Origin: Martelella mediterranea
GTDB lineage: Bacteria > Pseudomonadota > Alphaproteobacteria > Rhizobiales > Rhizobiaceae
DNA: 64,000 nucleotides
Direction: 5' to 3'
Assembly: GCF_004342225.1 (NCBI RefSeq)
Contig: NZ_SMAR01000001.1
Span: 1-64,000, forward strand
A model generated the notes under the pieces. It was given only the letters and a program-made list of their open reading frames with translations, made no database searches and was not told the origin of the DNA. Numbering within the stretch: the stretch's first letter is position 1; every line of letters starts with the position of its first letter. Positions 27,308 to 36,621 of the stretch are shown piece by piece. The translations under genes were made by a program, and so were the position numbers.

Positions 27308-27916
27308 TCAGAGTTTCAGATAGGCCGACTGGGCCATATCGGTAAGGCTGGCGTTTGATGATGGTCCGACCACGGCAAACAGCGCCTGCTCACCCTGCCA
27401 CCAGGCAACACTGAGATTGTCGCGGATTGTCTCTGTGACTTCGGTCAGTGGATTGTTGATCGACTGTGGGCGCGCCAGAATAAAGATTGAAACAAGCTCA
27501 CCGGCGCTTGTGCGGTAGAACAGCTCGACACCGGGGGTGCGGTCGATCACAACAATCCGCGCGCCTTCAAACAATTGCTGCGTTTCAGCGAAGGTCGGAA
27601 CTTCGACCTGCAATCCTGTTGTACGGTTGATCAGTTCCGAGACCGCCTGAGGATCGTCAGAGCCGATATCGACCAGCGGCTGATACTTGCGTCCGAATAC
27701 CCTGAACGTCGCGCAAAGATCATCAATCCAGTCGTGGCTTTGTACGAGCGGCAGGTCGACCGTCTCGACATTCGATGCATACTGCCCGCGCGAAAGCGCA
27801 AAGCCTGAGGCCATGCCAATACCCACGAGCGCGCAGCCGATGACAGCGACCACAACTGGCCGTTTCTTCAGTCCATGTGACATGGAAGTCTTTTTATTCT
27901 TAACGGCGATGTCCAT
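27308..27916 (-). CDS. Single-pass membrane protein resembling the periplasmic part of anti-sigma factors
   Basis: 202 residues, not assigned to a named gene. A cytoplasmic stretch of about 20 residues rich in Lys precedes one transmembrane helix (VVVAVIGCALVGIGMASGFA). A periplasmic domain of about 160 residues follows. Its pattern (VVIDRTPGVELFYRTSAGELVSIFIL ... NLSVAWWQGEQALFAVVG ... LTDMAQSAY) recalls the extracytoplasmic region of RsiW/ChrR-type anti-sigma proteins, in which a strand ends in a WWQGxxxxxAVV-like motif. The N-terminal zinc anti-sigma domain is missing and no sigma factor gene is adjacent, so it may be a degenerate or repurposed member. An alternative start at 27883 (MSHGLKKRP) is possible; neither start has a good ribosome site. 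Confidence 0.65.
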   Translation of the reverse strand: MDIAVKNKKTSMSHGLKKRPVVVAVIGCALVGIGMASGFALSRGQYASNVETVDLPLVQSHDWIDDLCATFRVFGRKYQPLVDIGSDDPQAVSELINRTTGLQVEVPTFAETQQLFEGARIVVIDRTPGVELFYRTSAGELVSIFILARPQSINNPLTEVTETIRDNLSVAWWQGEQALFAVVGPSSNASLTDMAQSAYLKL

Positions 27917-28252
27917 GATCTTACTTAGTATCCGTATACGCGCCTGATCCGGCTCCGGTCAGGTTCTGCGTGAAAATGTGCGCTGGATAATGCCTCTTAA
28001 GGATTGCTTAAACAAGGCATGGCGATACACTTTTTCCAGCCATAGAGCGCCATAAAAAGAGATGAAACAATTCGTAAAGAAAAAAATGTGTCAAAAATAC
28101 GATCTAATTGATTTAGCGGGTTGCGGTCCGGACGCGATCAAAGGAAACTGAAGGCTTGAAGACTACAGCGCCCGTAAAATTAATGCGGGTCTGGCTGCTT
28201 TGTTCAGATCGCCAACCCTTTGACAATGAAACTGGATTTTTGACGAAGTAAC
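27917..28252. other. Intergenic region between divergent genes; no gene seen
   Basis: 336 bases between the anti-sigma-like gene and the TetR gene. It is AT-rich around 28030-28110, as expected of promoter DNA for two divergent units. No ORF with a ribosome site, no strong hairpin and no recognisable RNA was found. Confidence 0.55.
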
Positions 28253-28912
28253 ATGACAGAAACATTAAAAGGGGCAGCGGCGACACGTCAGGCGCTAATC
28301 TCAACAGCGCTCAGACTTTTCGGTGAGTATGGTTATAATGCTGTTTCTACCCGCAAGATTGCTGATCTGGCGGACGCAAACATCGGCAGTATAGCCTATC
28401 ATTTTGGCGGCAAGGTTGGCTTGATGCGCGCTTGTGCCAGATATGCTATCGAATCGATCGAAGATAGTTATGGAAAGTCTATCCTCGCCCCCATGCCACC
28501 GGATCTGACGCCGGCTGAAGCGCGTCAGGAGCTCATTCAGGCTGTGCCGATCTTTGTATCACCACTTATTCGCGGGCCGGATGCGGAAGAGGTGCATATC
28601 TTCGTGATGCGGCACCTTTCGAATGACAGCGAGGCCTTCGATCTTCTGTATTCAGAGTTCTTTTGTCCGCAGCATCGGCGTGTCCGGCAGTTGTTTGCAC
28701 GCGCAACCGGGCGTGATCCCGAAAGCGAAGAGACGCGTGTTGTCGCCTTTACCATTCTGGGGCAGTGTCTTTATTTCCGGATCTGGCACAAGGTTGTCAG
28801 GCGCAATATGGGTTGGGACGCCGTGAATGACGAGCAGCGCAATCTGGTGGTTTCTGCCTTGCAGATCAGCCTGACAGCGATGCTGGATGCCTATACCCGG
28901 CATAACCTCTGA
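28253..28912 (+). CDS. TetR-family regulator with CecR-type C-terminal domain
   Basis: 219-residue repressor. The HTH region is residues about 9-60 (RQALISTALRLFGEYGYNAV, TRKIADLADANIGSIAYHFG). The second half resembles DUF1956, the ligand domain of CecR/YbiH (VRQLFARATGRDPESEETRV, LGQCLYFRIWHKVVRRNMGW). CecR-type proteins often control an adjacent efflux system; none is present here, and the next gene is a phosphoesterase on the other strand. Its target could be its own promoter or a distant gene. Confidence 0.87.
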   Translation: MTETLKGAAATRQALISTALRLFGEYGYNAVSTRKIADLADANIGSIAYHFGGKVGLMRACARYAIESIEDSYGKSILAPMPPDLTPAEARQELIQAVPIFVSPLIRGPDAEEVHIFVMRHLSNDSEAFDLLYSEFFCPQHRRVRQLFARATGRDPESEETRVVAFTILGQCLYFRIWHKVVRRNMGWDAVNDEQRNLVVSALQISLTAMLDAYTRHNL

Positions 28913-28926
28913 TTACGCCCTGTAAC

Positions 28927-29844
28927 TCAGTCATTGCCGTAGCTGAACTGAAATATGCCCTGAGGCACAAAAAGTCCTGATGTGTTGAGTGTGTGGCGTT
29001 CGCACTCGATCTGCCACTGGCCGGGACGACCGCTGATTTCGATCATGTTGAAGCCGGATGCGGGCTTTTTGGCTCCCGTTGCCTGTCCGGCTGCTGCGAT
29101 ACCGATTACAGGAACCTTGCCTTTCGGCGTTTCGATGAAATTGATCGTATTGAGGTGGGTGTGCCCATGCAGCACCAGCTCGCAGCCACCTGTCGAAATT
29201 GCAGCCTTGAAGCGACGGATGCCAAGCAGCCGCTTGTGCCGGGCGGCTGCATTGCGCACGGGCGGATGGTGAATCATGACCACTCGGAACAGGTCTTGTT
29301 CACCGGCTTGGCGAAGAAGTTCGGCGGTGGCGCGGGCCTGTCGTTTTCCGAAATTGCCGATCGCCAGAAAGGGTGGAGAGGCAACGGCTGATGAGCAGCC
29401 GACGAGTGCAACACGGTCGCGTTTGCGCAGGTAGGGAAAGCTGTGGATTTCCGCGCCTTTGCTGGGTGGTCGCGGTGTATCGCCCTGCATATAGTCTCGC
29501 CAGGCCTTGTTGATCCGCGCATAAGCGCCGCCGACATAGGCATCATGGTTGCCCGGAACCAGAGAGACTTCGCTGGGAGGGCCAACGCTTTCCAGCCACT
29601 GGGCTGCGATTTCAATCTCTTTGGCCGTTGCCAGGTTCACGAGGTCGCCCGTTACGGCCAGATGATCCGGTGACTGAGCCGCAATCGCCAGCAACAGTTT
29701 ATCCAGTGTGTCTGTGCCGATGTGTTTGCTGCGGTTTCGGTGCCAGTTTACAAAACCGGTGATGCGCTTGGAAAAAAGCTCACGCGGCGAAACGCGCGGC
29801 AACGGGCCAAGATGAATATCGGAGATATGGGCAAGCCTGAACAT
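28927..29844 (-). CDS. Metallophosphoesterase of the calcineurin-like family
   Basis: 305-residue hydrolase with the five metal-binding blocks of the superfamily: D9 and H11 in HISDIHLGP, GDLVNL, GNHDAY, a HHPP block, and the HGHTHLN block near residue 235. This is the class III cyclic-nucleotide-phosphodiesterase/CpdA-like arrangement, but many members act on other phosphoesters, so the substrate is unknown. No signal peptide is visible, so it should be cytoplasmic. It converges with the TetR gene and lies about 100 bases downstream of the GST gene on the same strand. Confidence 0.87.
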   Translation of the reverse strand: MFRLAHISDIHLGPLPRVSPRELFSKRITGFVNWHRNRSKHIGTDTLDKLLLAIAAQSPDHLAVTGDLVNLATAKEIEIAAQWLESVGPPSEVSLVPGNHDAYVGGAYARINKAWRDYMQGDTPRPPSKGAEIHSFPYLRKRDRVALVGCSSAVASPPFLAIGNFGKRQARATAELLRQAGEQDLFRVVMIHHPPVRNAAARHKRLLGIRRFKAAISTGGCELVLHGHTHLNTINFIETPKGKVPVIGIAAAGQATGAKKPASGFNMIEISGRPGQWQIECERHTLNTSGLFVPQGIFQFSYGND

Positions 29845-29942
29845 AGATCACACATAGCCGCCTGCCGGGTTGTCGGCAAGCGGCCAGCGCATCAGCTTGA
29901 AAATCGAAGTTGATTTTCGAAAAAAAGAGCGGCCTTCTTCAA

Positions 29943-30920
29943 TTAGATGGCATCGCGCCCATGTGCTGCGTCGAGGTCCATAAGCGGCCCCTTCGGAACA
30001 ACACCGGTCGGGTTGATGGTTTTATGGGACCCGTAATAGTGTCGCTTGATGTGATCGAAACTCACGGTCTCGGCTATACCCGGCATCTGATAAAGTTCAC
30101 GCAGAAAATTCTGAAGGTTCGGATAGTCTGCAATACGTTTCAGGTTGCATTTGAAATGGCCGACATAAACCGGGTCGAATCGCACTAGGGTCGTGAACAG
30201 GCGCCAGTCGGCTTCCGTCAGTGTCTCCCCCATCAGATAACGCTTGTCTGATAACCGTTTTTCCAGCTTATCCAGCGTCTCGAACAGGCGAGTCACATGT
30301 TCCTCATAGGCTTGTTGCGTGGTTGCGAAGCCGGATTTGTAAACGCCGTTATTGACGTTATCATAAACCAGCGCATTGATCTCATCGATGCCCTCGCGCA
30401 GGGCCTCGGGGTAGAAGTCGCGGTGGTTGCCGGTCAGGTCGTCGAAGGCACTGTTGAACATGCGGATGATTTCCGCTGACTCGTTCGAAACGATCGTCGC
30501 CTGCTTCTTATCCCACAAGACCGGAACCGTTACGCGGCCGGTATAGTCCGGGTCCGCTTTGGTATAGACCTGCCACAGATAGTCAGCGCCGCTAATCGGA
30601 TCATCCGTCCCGCCATCCCGATTTTTGAATTCCCAACCGTTCTCCAGCATGAGCGGGTCAACGATCGAGACATCGATGAACTCTTCAAGACCCTTGAGTT
30701 TTCGGAAAATCAGCGTGCGATGCGCCCACGGGCACGCGAGCGAGACATAAAGATGATAGCGGTCTTTTTCAGCGGCAAAGCCGCCCACGCCAGTGGGGCC
30801 GGCGCTGCCATCTTTCGTCAGCCAGTTTCTGAACTTGGAGCTCTCACGTTTGAAATGCCCCTTCGTCTTGTCGGTGTCATACCAGACATCTTTCCAGACA
30901 CCGTCGACCAGCATACCCAT
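29943..30920 (-). CDS. Glutathionyl-hydroquinone reductase (YqjG/ECM4-type GST)
   Basis: 325-residue member of the Xi-class glutathione transferases, which reduce glutathionyl-hydroquinones with glutathione. The catalytic cysteine is C63 in SLACPWAHRTLIF, the CPWA motif of the class; the C-terminal helical domain carries AYEEHVTRLFETLDKLEKRL and LTEADWRLFTTLVRFDPVYV. The start at 30920 (MGMLVDGVW) has AGGAG 6 bases upstream. A frame extending to 31208 runs through the promoter region and overlaps the divergent GNAT start, so it is rejected. The enzyme may help with quinone detoxification; no aromatic pathway is nearby. Confidence 0.92.
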   Translation of the reverse strand: MGMLVDGVWKDVWYDTDKTKGHFKRESSKFRNWLTKDGSAGPTGVGGFAAEKDRYHLYVSLACPWAHRTLIFRKLKGLEEFIDVSIVDPLMLENGWEFKNRDGGTDDPISGADYLWQVYTKADPDYTGRVTVPVLWDKKQATIVSNESAEIIRMFNSAFDDLTGNHRDFYPEALREGIDEINALVYDNVNNGVYKSGFATTQQAYEEHVTRLFETLDKLEKRLSDKRYLMGETLTEADWRLFTTLVRFDPVYVGHFKCNLKRIADYPNLQNFLRELYQMPGIAETVSFDHIKRHYYGSHKTINPTGVVPKGPLMDLDAAHGRDAI

Positions 30921-31206
30921 CGGATGCTCCTTTTTTTTGGCGTTTCCTTTAAATATAGATACGGCAGTTGCAGAGATTTGCCAGCCGTCAATCGCTGAAC
31001 AGTGTGTTGAAGCCGGAAACGCGTGCTGGTTTTCAGGGGAAGTGACTGGACGGGCTGTATTTTTCCTGCTACTGGCCTTGTCACTGAAAAATTTGGATTT
31101 GTTATGCGGACTTTGCGACGACGCTGATTTTGAGACACGATACCGGTCAGGCCCTCCTGTCACCGTCCACTCTCTTTTGCGTTTTCGTTTTACAGGTTCC
31201 GACATC

Positions 31207-31704
31207 ATGACATCCGAACTGTGCTACCTTCAGGAAGCCGCCTCTCACGACAGCATCATCGAAGAAATCAATGCCGAAGCGTTCGGTCCTGGCCGGTTTG
31301 TGCGCACTGCCAGCCGGATTCGTGAACAGGGGCCACATGATATGGCCTTATCCTTCGTGTGTCTGGATCAGGATCAGGTGATCGCGTCTGTGCGGATGAC
31401 GCCGGTCTGGGCGGGCAAGGCAGCCGGCCACATGCTCGGGCCGCTGGCTGTCCGGCCGACGCATAAAAACCGCGGCATTGGCCGCCATCTTGTCAGGATT
31501 GCGGTTGAAGCGGCGGAGAAAGCCGGTTCGCAGACTGTGATCCTGATTGGCGATGCGCCGTATTACAGCCCTCTTGGTTTCAGACCCATCGTTCCGCCGA
31601 CGCTGAAGCTGCCCGGGCCGGTGGATCCACGCCGGATACTTGCGCACCCCATCGTCGAAGGTGTGGAAACAAAAATGATTGGCATGATGCGCTGGCGCGG
31701 CTGA
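31207..31704 (+). CDS. YhbS-like GNAT N-acetyltransferase
   Basis: 165-residue acetyltransferase of the YhbS type. The acetyl-CoA loop is in LGPLAVRPTHKNRGIGRHLV, and GDAPYYSPLGFRPI marks the YhbS subgroup, whose members often act on small molecules or protein N-termini. The start at 31207 (MTSELCYLQE) is used; the open frame extends to 30793 but would overlap the divergent GST gene. The intergenic stretch between the two starts is about 286 bases. The substrate is not predictable. Confidence 0.87.
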   Translation: MTSELCYLQEAASHDSIIEEINAEAFGPGRFVRTASRIREQGPHDMALSFVCLDQDQVIASVRMTPVWAGKAAGHMLGPLAVRPTHKNRGIGRHLVRIAVEAAEKAGSQTVILIGDAPYYSPLGFRPIVPPTLKLPGPVDPRRILAHPIVEGVETKMIGMMRWRG

Positions 31705-31747
31705 GGTGCCGCCTGAACAGGCTTTGCGCAATCAACGCAGATAGTCA

Positions 31748-33820
31748 TCAGGAGCGGCCTTCGCGCCACCATGTTGCAGACATTATTGCCAGCAGCACAG
31801 CAATCGCAATCAGGCCATTGAAAAGCGGAACCGAACGGATGCTCTGAAGCTCTGTGTCCGCTGTTGCGACGATCGGCATCATACCATTGTTTCCTGTGCG
31901 CAGCGGTCCTTCGGATACGCGGACAGGAGGAAGAATGCGCCCGGTATCGGTATTCATACGGGCCACCATTCCGCTTGTTTCAGCGGCCAGCGGCGTCAGC
32001 GTTTGATTGGTTGAGATCATCGCCTTGAATTCCGGCGCATTGGGGTCGCCCACATTGACCAGACGTTCCAGCACTCCATTTTCAATGGTGAAAAGCCCCA
32101 TCTCGTTCACGTCGATAAAACCCCGGAAAAGCCCTGGCTCATCTTCTTCCAGTCCAACGCTTAACGTCTGTCCCGATGGTGTGCGGATCGTGGCTTCTTC
32201 CGGCGCATCGCCCATGGTCTGACGGGTAATTTCGATGGTCTGACCATTCGATGAGGCCCGTAAGGCTTCTTCTTCCAGCGCCGGTTCCTTCATCAGCCAG
32301 TGTGCAATCCGGCGGTAAAGCGGAACGTAAGGTCCGCCGCCTTCAAACCCGCGGGCCCAGAGCCAGCCCTGATCTGACAGAAACTCTGCCACCCGCCCCT
32401 GTCCCTCGCGCGAAAGCACAAGCAGGGGCGCATCGTTGGCCGTCATCACAGCTTCGCCGTTCACGCTGGATACATCAATCGAGCGGAACCAGCGCCCCCA
32501 GTCTGCAGGTGTTTGTTCGGAGCCCGGAAGGTCTCGGGTCACGGGGTGCCGTGCGCCGGTCTCAGAGACCTGCGGTTTGAAACCACCTTCGGAAATGTCG
32601 CCCGTCGGAAGCGCTGGCAGAACGGCAGAAAGCGGTGTGCTCGCTATGGACTCCGCCCCGGCAATTTCAGGCCCTGCTGCCACCAGCAGCGCGCCGCCAT
32701 TCAGCACGTACTGGGCGATGTTGTCATAATAGAGCAGAGGCAGAACGCCACGGTTCTGATAGCGATCCAGGATGATCAGATCGAAATCGTCAATCTTTTC
32801 GACAAACAGTTCGCGCGTTGGAAATGCGATCAGCGACAGTTCGTTGATCGGGGTTCCATCCTGTTTTTCCGGTGGCCTCAAAATGGTGAAATGCACCAGA
32901 TCGACAGATGCGTCAGACTTTAAAAGATTACGCCACGTTCGCTCGCCATTGTGAGGCGACCCGGAGACAAGAAGGACGCGCAGATTTTCCCGAACACCTT
33001 CGACAATCTGGATGGCCCGGTTGTTCACCTCTGTCAGCTCGCCGGAAACCGGTTCGACGGAAAGAGCGATGATATTTTCGCCGCCGTTTTCAATATCAAA
33101 CTGGATCGTATTCGAGGTTTCAGGTGAAACCTGCATCTGCTGAACAACTTCGCCATTCAGACGGGCTGTCACCGTTACCGCAGTATTGCCGCCGGGAACC
33201 GGTCCGTCATCGATGACGGTGAAGACGACAGGCAGGCTTTCGCCGACAAGACCGAAACGGGGCGCATCTGTGATTTCGATGCGGCGATCATATTCATCTT
33301 CACTGCCGGTGATGATCGCGTTCAAAGGTACCTGCGCAGGCAATCCGGATGCCGTATCCGGAATGTCATGTACTTGCCCGTCTGTGATGAAAAACGCTGC
33401 GCCAAGCCGGCTTGGCGGGACATCGCGCACGGCATCATTGAGTGCGGCGAAGGCAAGGGTTTCTGCACGACCATCTGCATTCGCGGTCTGAACGTCGACA
33501 ATGCGCGGCTCGATGCCGGGTTCCGTAGCCAGGCGTGCCTGAAGCGCGGCCAGTGCTGTTTCGGTCTGACTGGTGCGCTCGCCGGTCAATTGGCTCTGGG
33601 ACCGGTCAACGACGATTGGCACAATGGTGGAAAGTGGCGCGCGTTCTTCGTGGCTGAGAGTGGGGTTCGCGATGGCAGCGATCACCAGAAAGCCGGCAAG
33701 GCCGCGCAAAACCGTTCCCCGCATCCGCGTTACAAAACCTGCAACGGACAGAAGAAGAATGGCGGCAAGTGCAGCATAGACCGCCCAGAGCGGCAGAAGT
33801 GGAGCAAAACTGATTTCCAT
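31748..33820 (-). CDS. Large membrane protein of the MoxR/DUF58/BatA operon
   Basis: 690 residues, last gene of the operon. Two N-terminal membrane helices (LLPLWAVYAALAAILLLSVA and LRGLAGFLVIAAIANP) are followed by a long extracytoplasmic part. This begins with a VWA-like section (IVPIVVDRSQSQLTGER), continues with an Ig-like CARDB-type stretch (GNTAVTVTARLNGEVVQQMQ), then a glutamine-amidotransferase-like region (YVLNGGALLVAAGPE). One C-terminal helix (LFNGLIAIAVLLAIMSATWW) closes it. The order matches the fourth gene of the equivalent rhizobial operon. Its start overlaps the stop of the DUF4159 gene by one base (TAATG). No catalytic residues are apparent; the role is unknown. Confidence 0.8.
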   Translation of the reverse strand: MEISFAPLLPLWAVYAALAAILLLSVAGFVTRMRGTVLRGLAGFLVIAAIANPTLSHEERAPLSTIVPIVVDRSQSQLTGERTSQTETALAALQARLATEPGIEPRIVDVQTANADGRAETLAFAALNDAVRDVPPSRLGAAFFITDGQVHDIPDTASGLPAQVPLNAIITGSEDEYDRRIEITDAPRFGLVGESLPVVFTVIDDGPVPGGNTAVTVTARLNGEVVQQMQVSPETSNTIQFDIENGGENIIALSVEPVSGELTEVNNRAIQIVEGVRENLRVLLVSGSPHNGERTWRNLLKSDASVDLVHFTILRPPEKQDGTPINELSLIAFPTRELFVEKIDDFDLIILDRYQNRGVLPLLYYDNIAQYVLNGGALLVAAGPEIAGAESIASTPLSAVLPALPTGDISEGGFKPQVSETGARHPVTRDLPGSEQTPADWGRWFRSIDVSSVNGEAVMTANDAPLLVLSREGQGRVAEFLSDQGWLWARGFEGGGPYVPLYRRIAHWLMKEPALEEEALRASSNGQTIEITRQTMGDAPEEATIRTPSGQTLSVGLEEDEPGLFRGFIDVNEMGLFTIENGVLERLVNVGDPNAPEFKAMISTNQTLTPLAAETSGMVARMNTDTGRILPPVRVSEGPLRTGNNGMMPIVATADTELQSIRSVPLFNGLIAIAVLLAIMSATWWREGRS

Positions 33821-36621
33821 TATTGCCCCAGCCTTTCCAGCAGAGCCGGAATATGCACCTGGTCCGCCTTGTAGTTGCCGGTCAGCATATACATCACAAT
33901 GTTGACGCCGGTGCGGTAGGCAAGCTGCCGCTGGCGTGGGTTTTCAGGTACGGTTGGTAGCATTGGCGTGCTGTCTGCATTGATTGCCCATGCCCCGGCG
34001 AAATCATTGCCGGTAATGATAATCGGGGAGACTCCGTCACCGCCGCTCATTTGCAGGGCGGAAACGTCGTCACTTCCCGCCCGCGCCTCGACCCAGAGCG
34101 GCGAGCCGTCATACCGCCCCGGGAAATCCGACAGCAGATAAAAAGATCGTGTCAGAACATGGCCTTCTGGAACCGGCTCAAGTGGCGGCACATCAATGCC
34201 ATTCAAAATGGCTCGCAGGCGTTCTGTGTTGGGGCTGACAGCGCCGCTGCCAAGAGGGGAATACTCATCCCGTGTATCAAAGAGGACAGTGCCGCCATTG
34301 CGCATATAAGCTTCGATCCTGGCAATGGCTTCTTGTGAAGGCATGGGCGCTGAGGCCGAGACCGGCCAGTAGATCAGAGGATAAAAGGCCAGTTCGTCTG
34401 TTGCCGGGTCAACACCGATCGGATCTCCCGGTTCAAGGGCGGTACGATAGGCGATGAAATTGGAAAGCCCTTTCAGGCCGCGTTCTGAAATGCGGTCTAC
34501 GTCAGCTTCACCGGTTTCAACATAGGCCAGATGTGTTTCGTAAAGAAGTTCGGCAATTTCGCTGTCGGACATCTGTGCGCGTGCATTTTCCGGTATGATC
34601 ATCAGCATGGGCAGACTTGCGAGGATTGCCAGCAGAAACATCAATGTTGCACTGCGGCGTAGCCTGAGCCGTGTCAGTGCGCCGTTCATCAAGAGGATAA
34701 TGATTCCGTCGACGATCAAAAGCACCAGTGCGGCGGCAAGCAACCACGGTTTAAGGCTGATGGCTGCGGTTTGTCCGATTGCCTGCTGGCGGACATTGTT
34801 TCCAGGTGCATTGATGTCGAAAGGCGATAGCTGATCGTCAGGCCCGAAAAGGTTCAGGGCGACAAAGCCGTCGGCTGTGCCGTAAAGACCGGGCGGATGT
34901 TCGTAATCCGCTGTTCTGCCGTCGCCTGCGCGTTCGGCAAATGGTTTTGCGTCACTCACATCACTTGCCAGCGTACCGCTGGCATCGAGCATTCGGTAGG
35001 GCGGCAGCAGGGCCGCACCAACGCCGTTGCCGTTTGAGATTGTGCTGGCACGCGAAAGATTGACGATCCGGCGCAGCATCTCGACGAAATAGCCGGAAAT
35101 CGGCAGGTTCGACCAGTTGGCATCCGAAGACGTGTGAAACAGCACGAGCTGACCATCACCAAGCCGTGCTTCCGTCACCAGTGGCGTGCCATCGGCAAGG
35201 CTTGCCCAGGTATGTTCAGAAAGCGAGACCGAAGGTTCGGCCAGAACCTGACGTGTCACGGCGATATCATCCGGCGCCGGAAGGCCATAAAACGGGCTTT
35301 CCGGCGGAAATGGCGCCAGTGATTGCGGTGCACTCCAGCTCATCGCTCCGCCAAAGGCGCGTTCACCCAAACGCAGCCGGACAGGAAGCAGGCTGTCATC
35401 GCCTCCGCTTGCAGCAAGGCGAGGGCCGGCAAAGCGGATAAGTGTACCGCCACTTTCTACCCAGCTTTCAATGGCAGCATGGGTCTCTTCAGGCATAGTG
35501 CCGACATCGCTCAGCAACAAGACCGATGGGTTTTGCTCAAGCAGTTCGTCCGCTTTTTCCGGCATTGTTTCGGCATCGCTGGTGATGAGGTCGGCATAAG
35601 GCGCGATTGCTTTCTCCAGATAGTAAGCAGGCGTCAGAAGCGGCTGGGCTTCATTGTCCGGCGCACCGCCCACAAGTGCCACCCTTCGACGGCGAAAACC
35701 ATCATCGAGCAGTTGGACAGCGCCTGCATTTTCGGCGCTATCGATTGCGATGCGTGCAAAATCATTGCGCACTTCAAACGGCGCGCGGATTTCAGTTGAG
35801 GCTGTGTTTACACCGGTATCAAATCGCAGGGGAGCGCTGGCGATGGCCCGGCCTTCAATATCGTAGGCGTTCACCGTCATATCAGCGGCTCGTCCTGTGT
35901 CAGCGCGTGTCGCAAAAATGCGCGTGGCATCGGCATCGTTTTCAACCCGGGTGAGGGCGGCCGGCGGCTCGCCTGGTGCCGTTGAAACTACGATTTCCGG
36001 CGCGCCTGAACCGGCCAGCAGGTTCATGGCCTCAGCATCGCCTTCGGAGGTCAGCCCGTCGCTAATCAGTGCCAGTGTGCCCGGCGGCGTCTGTTCAAAT
36101 GCCTCTGACAGTGCTTCGGCTGCGCGCGCACGCTCCGGTTTCAGTGGTCTGGGCTGGCTGGCCGCCAGGCGCTCGCGGGCCTGACTGACGGAGACAGGCC
36201 GGGCGGCATGCGCCTTATCGGCTGTGAAGACCATCATCACCGGCTGGCTGGCTTCGTCTGCTGCATTGATCAGGTTTTCGGCCGCGTGGACACGGTCATC
36301 CCAGTCTTCCGCGCTCGCCCATCCATTATCGATCATCAGTGCGAGAGGCTTTCCTGCGACGATCTCGGTGCGGTCCGGATTGATGATCGGGTTGGCAATG
36401 GCCAGTATAACCAGAGAAGCAAGCACCATGCGCAGAAGCGTCAGCCACCATGGGCTTCTGGCCGGTGTTTCATCGCGTTTCGTCAGCTTCAGGAGAATGG
36501 CAAGCGGTGGAAAAACCTCGCGCTTCGGGCGGGGTGGCGTCAGCTTCAAAAGCCACCAGATCGCCGGAAGCACGACAAGCGCAATCAGCACAAACGGGCT
36601 TGCAAAAGCCAGAGCACTCAT
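33820..36621 (-). CDS. BatA-like/DUF4159 fusion membrane protein
   Basis: 933-residue protein. Residues 1-80 are a BatA-type aerotolerance N-terminus: two helices with WWLLKLTPPRPKREVFPPLA and WWLTLLRMVLASLVILAIAN. Residues about 90-300 resemble a VWA domain (LALMIDNGWASAEDW), with the metal site not conserved as DxSxS. Two helices lie near 640-700 (LLAAALVLLIVDGIIILLM and MFLLAILASLPMLMII). The last 230 residues are DUF4159 (FYPLIYWPVSASAPMPSQEA, NGGTVLFDTRDEYS). Overlaps on both sides (TGATG with DUF58, TAATG with the next gene) show tight coupling. Such proteins are predicted to work with the MoxR ATPase on envelope proteins; this is family-level inference. Confidence 0.88.
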   Translation of the reverse strand: MSALAFASPFVLIALVVLPAIWWLLKLTPPRPKREVFPPLAILLKLTKRDETPARSPWWLTLLRMVLASLVILAIANPIINPDRTEIVAGKPLALMIDNGWASAEDWDDRVHAAENLINAADEASQPVMMVFTADKAHAARPVSVSQARERLAASQPRPLKPERARAAEALSEAFEQTPPGTLALISDGLTSEGDAEAMNLLAGSGAPEIVVSTAPGEPPAALTRVENDADATRIFATRADTGRAADMTVNAYDIEGRAIASAPLRFDTGVNTASTEIRAPFEVRNDFARIAIDSAENAGAVQLLDDGFRRRRVALVGGAPDNEAQPLLTPAYYLEKAIAPYADLITSDAETMPEKADELLEQNPSVLLLSDVGTMPEETHAAIESWVESGGTLIRFAGPRLAASGGDDSLLPVRLRLGERAFGGAMSWSAPQSLAPFPPESPFYGLPAPDDIAVTRQVLAEPSVSLSEHTWASLADGTPLVTEARLGDGQLVLFHTSSDANWSNLPISGYFVEMLRRIVNLSRASTISNGNGVGAALLPPYRMLDASGTLASDVSDAKPFAERAGDGRTADYEHPPGLYGTADGFVALNLFGPDDQLSPFDINAPGNNVRQQAIGQTAAISLKPWLLAAALVLLIVDGIIILLMNGALTRLRLRRSATLMFLLAILASLPMLMIIPENARAQMSDSEIAELLYETHLAYVETGEADVDRISERGLKGLSNFIAYRTALEPGDPIGVDPATDELAFYPLIYWPVSASAPMPSQEAIARIEAYMRNGGTVLFDTRDEYSPLGSGAVSPNTERLRAILNGIDVPPLEPVPEGHVLTRSFYLLSDFPGRYDGSPLWVEARAGSDDVSALQMSGGDGVSPIIITGNDFAGAWAINADSTPMLPTVPENPRQRQLAYRTGVNIVMYMLTGNYKADQVHIPALLERLGQ

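Noticed and set aside
29896-29926. GAAAATC-GAAGTT-GATTTTC hairpin near the phosphoesterase start, like part of the mosaic repeat
   Set aside because: Only the 7-bp arms resemble the repeat and there is no T-run in the right direction; too short to call.
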